This document shows positions 63,668 through 64,000 of a stretch of 64,000 nucleotides of DNA, piece after piece. Both the position numbers and the translations under genes were made by a program. How positions within the stretch are numbered: the first letter of the stretch is position 1; each line of letters starts with the position of its first letter. The stretch is from assembly GCF_001613325.1 (NCBI RefSeq), contig NZ_BDCD01000014.1, forward strand, positions 124,001-188,000, in the 5' to 3' direction. The stretch comes from Nocardia yamanashiensis NBRC 100130. GTDB lineage: Bacteria; Actinomycetota; Actinomycetes; Mycobacteriales; Mycobacteriaceae. The notes under the pieces are model-generated. The model was not told the origin of the DNA, searched no databases, and saw nothing but the letters and a program-made list of their open reading frames with translations.

Positions 63668-64000
63668 ATGCCGGTCCGGACGTCCCGGGCGCTGTCACGA
63701 ACCTGCTGTCCCACGGTGTGGTTGTGGACGGGGCAGGCGTTGTACGCGGGTGCGGCCCTCGACCTCGCGCCGCATTCGGGATCGGTCTGGTGCCTGGCGG
63801 TCGGCGTGGACGGGGATTTCACGGTGCGCGCCGGGAAGGGTGAGCCGGTGACCGCGCGCAGCGCGCTGATTCCACCGCGCACGGTTCACCACCTGGTCGC
63901 GGCCGGTGGACGGATGATCTTCTGCTATCTGGATCCCGCCTCGGATCGGGCGGCCGCCTGCCTGGATCGGATGCGGGAGCCGGGCGTTATCGCGATCGGA
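63668..64000 (+). CDS. AraC-family regulator, 3' end outside window
   Basis: Open frame of 111 codons to the end of the window, starting MPVRTSRALSRTCCPTVWLW after a GAGGAGG site. The visible part is a cupin-like AraC N-terminal ligand domain: SGSVWCLAVGVDGDFTVRAG, SALIPPRTVHHLVAAGGRMI and FCYLDPASDRAAACLDRMRE. The AraC helix-turn-helix would lie beyond base 64000, so the assignment rests on the sensor domain. It likely regulates itself and the divergent DUF4345 gene. Confidence 0.65.
   Translation, partial: MPVRTSRALSRTCCPTVWLWTGQALYAGAALDLAPHSGSVWCLAVGVDGDFTVRAGKGEPVTARSALIPPRTVHHLVAAGGRMIFCYLDPASDRAAACLDRMREPGVIAIG

Overview
The window is high-GC actinobacterial chromosome and looks like Nocardia or a close relative within Mycobacteriales. 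The evidence is a mycobacterial-type suf operon led by sufR, an MptB-type mannosyltransferase followed by an ABC pair and ctaA (the order known around sufR in mycobacteria), a bacterial Ku, MMPL and DUF4189 proteins, and frequent GTG starts with 4-nt ATGA/GTGA gene overlaps. I saw no tRNA, rRNA, CRISPR array, insertion sequence or replication origin.

1-24.5 kb is a purine and urate catabolism region with two complete urate-to-allantoin modules. The first (uraD-uraH-uricase-NCS2 permease, minus strand, 3.1-6.3 kb) runs on toward a glyoxylate-salvage set (allophanate-hydrolase-like protein, hyi, glxR, an unannotated-looking 52-residue ORF, gcl). It is flanked by a divergent IclR regulator. The second (uraD-uraH-uricase, 21.1-22.8 kb) continues into a three-subunit xanthine dehydrogenase with an 8-oxoguanine deaminase gene between two of its subunits, then an AzgA-type purine permease and XdhC. 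It is divergent from a PucR regulator. Together they convert (hypo)xanthine and 8-oxoguanine to urate, urate to allantoin, and glyoxylate to glycerate precursors. The allantoin-to-ureidoglycolate steps are not in the window. The AzgA permease has a structured 128-nt leader that hides its Shine-Dalgarno sequence. Between the modules (8-13.3 kb) lie a membrane protein, a secreted glycine-rich protein, a MerR/GyrI regulator with a clear operator, a methyltransferase, and an MFS-SDR pair.

24.5-33.5 kb is accessory: an AraC-VOC-UvrA-like operon (resistance-like), an orphan ABBA aromatic prenyltransferase, and a five-gene operon pairing a NitT/TauT-type ABC importer with an AprA-like flavoprotein and a 2[4Fe-4S] ferredoxin. 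33.6-42.8 kb holds Ku, a GNAT enzyme, secreted and unknown proteins, a LexA-type repressor, a nitronate monooxygenase, an SDR, the decayed start of a second nitronate monooxygenase, and an ECF41-type sigma factor divergent from a DHA2 drug pump; both of the latter have the same promoter motif.

42.8-49.3 kb is the suf operon (sufR-B-D-C-S-U-T). 49.4-55.7 kb is a block absent between sufR and mptB in mycobacteria: an NmrA-like protein, peptide deformylase, an alcohol dehydrogenase with a TetR regulator, and a CsoR/CstR-like regulator with DUF302 and an MMPL transporter that share four near-identical palindromic operators. 55.8-60.3 kb returns to the conserved order (mptB, ABC ATPase, ABC permease, ctaA). 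60.3-64 kb has a TIGR00027-type methyltransferase, small unknown proteins, an XRE regulator, a Tdi1-like immunity-domain protein, a DUF4345 membrane protein and a truncated AraC regulator.
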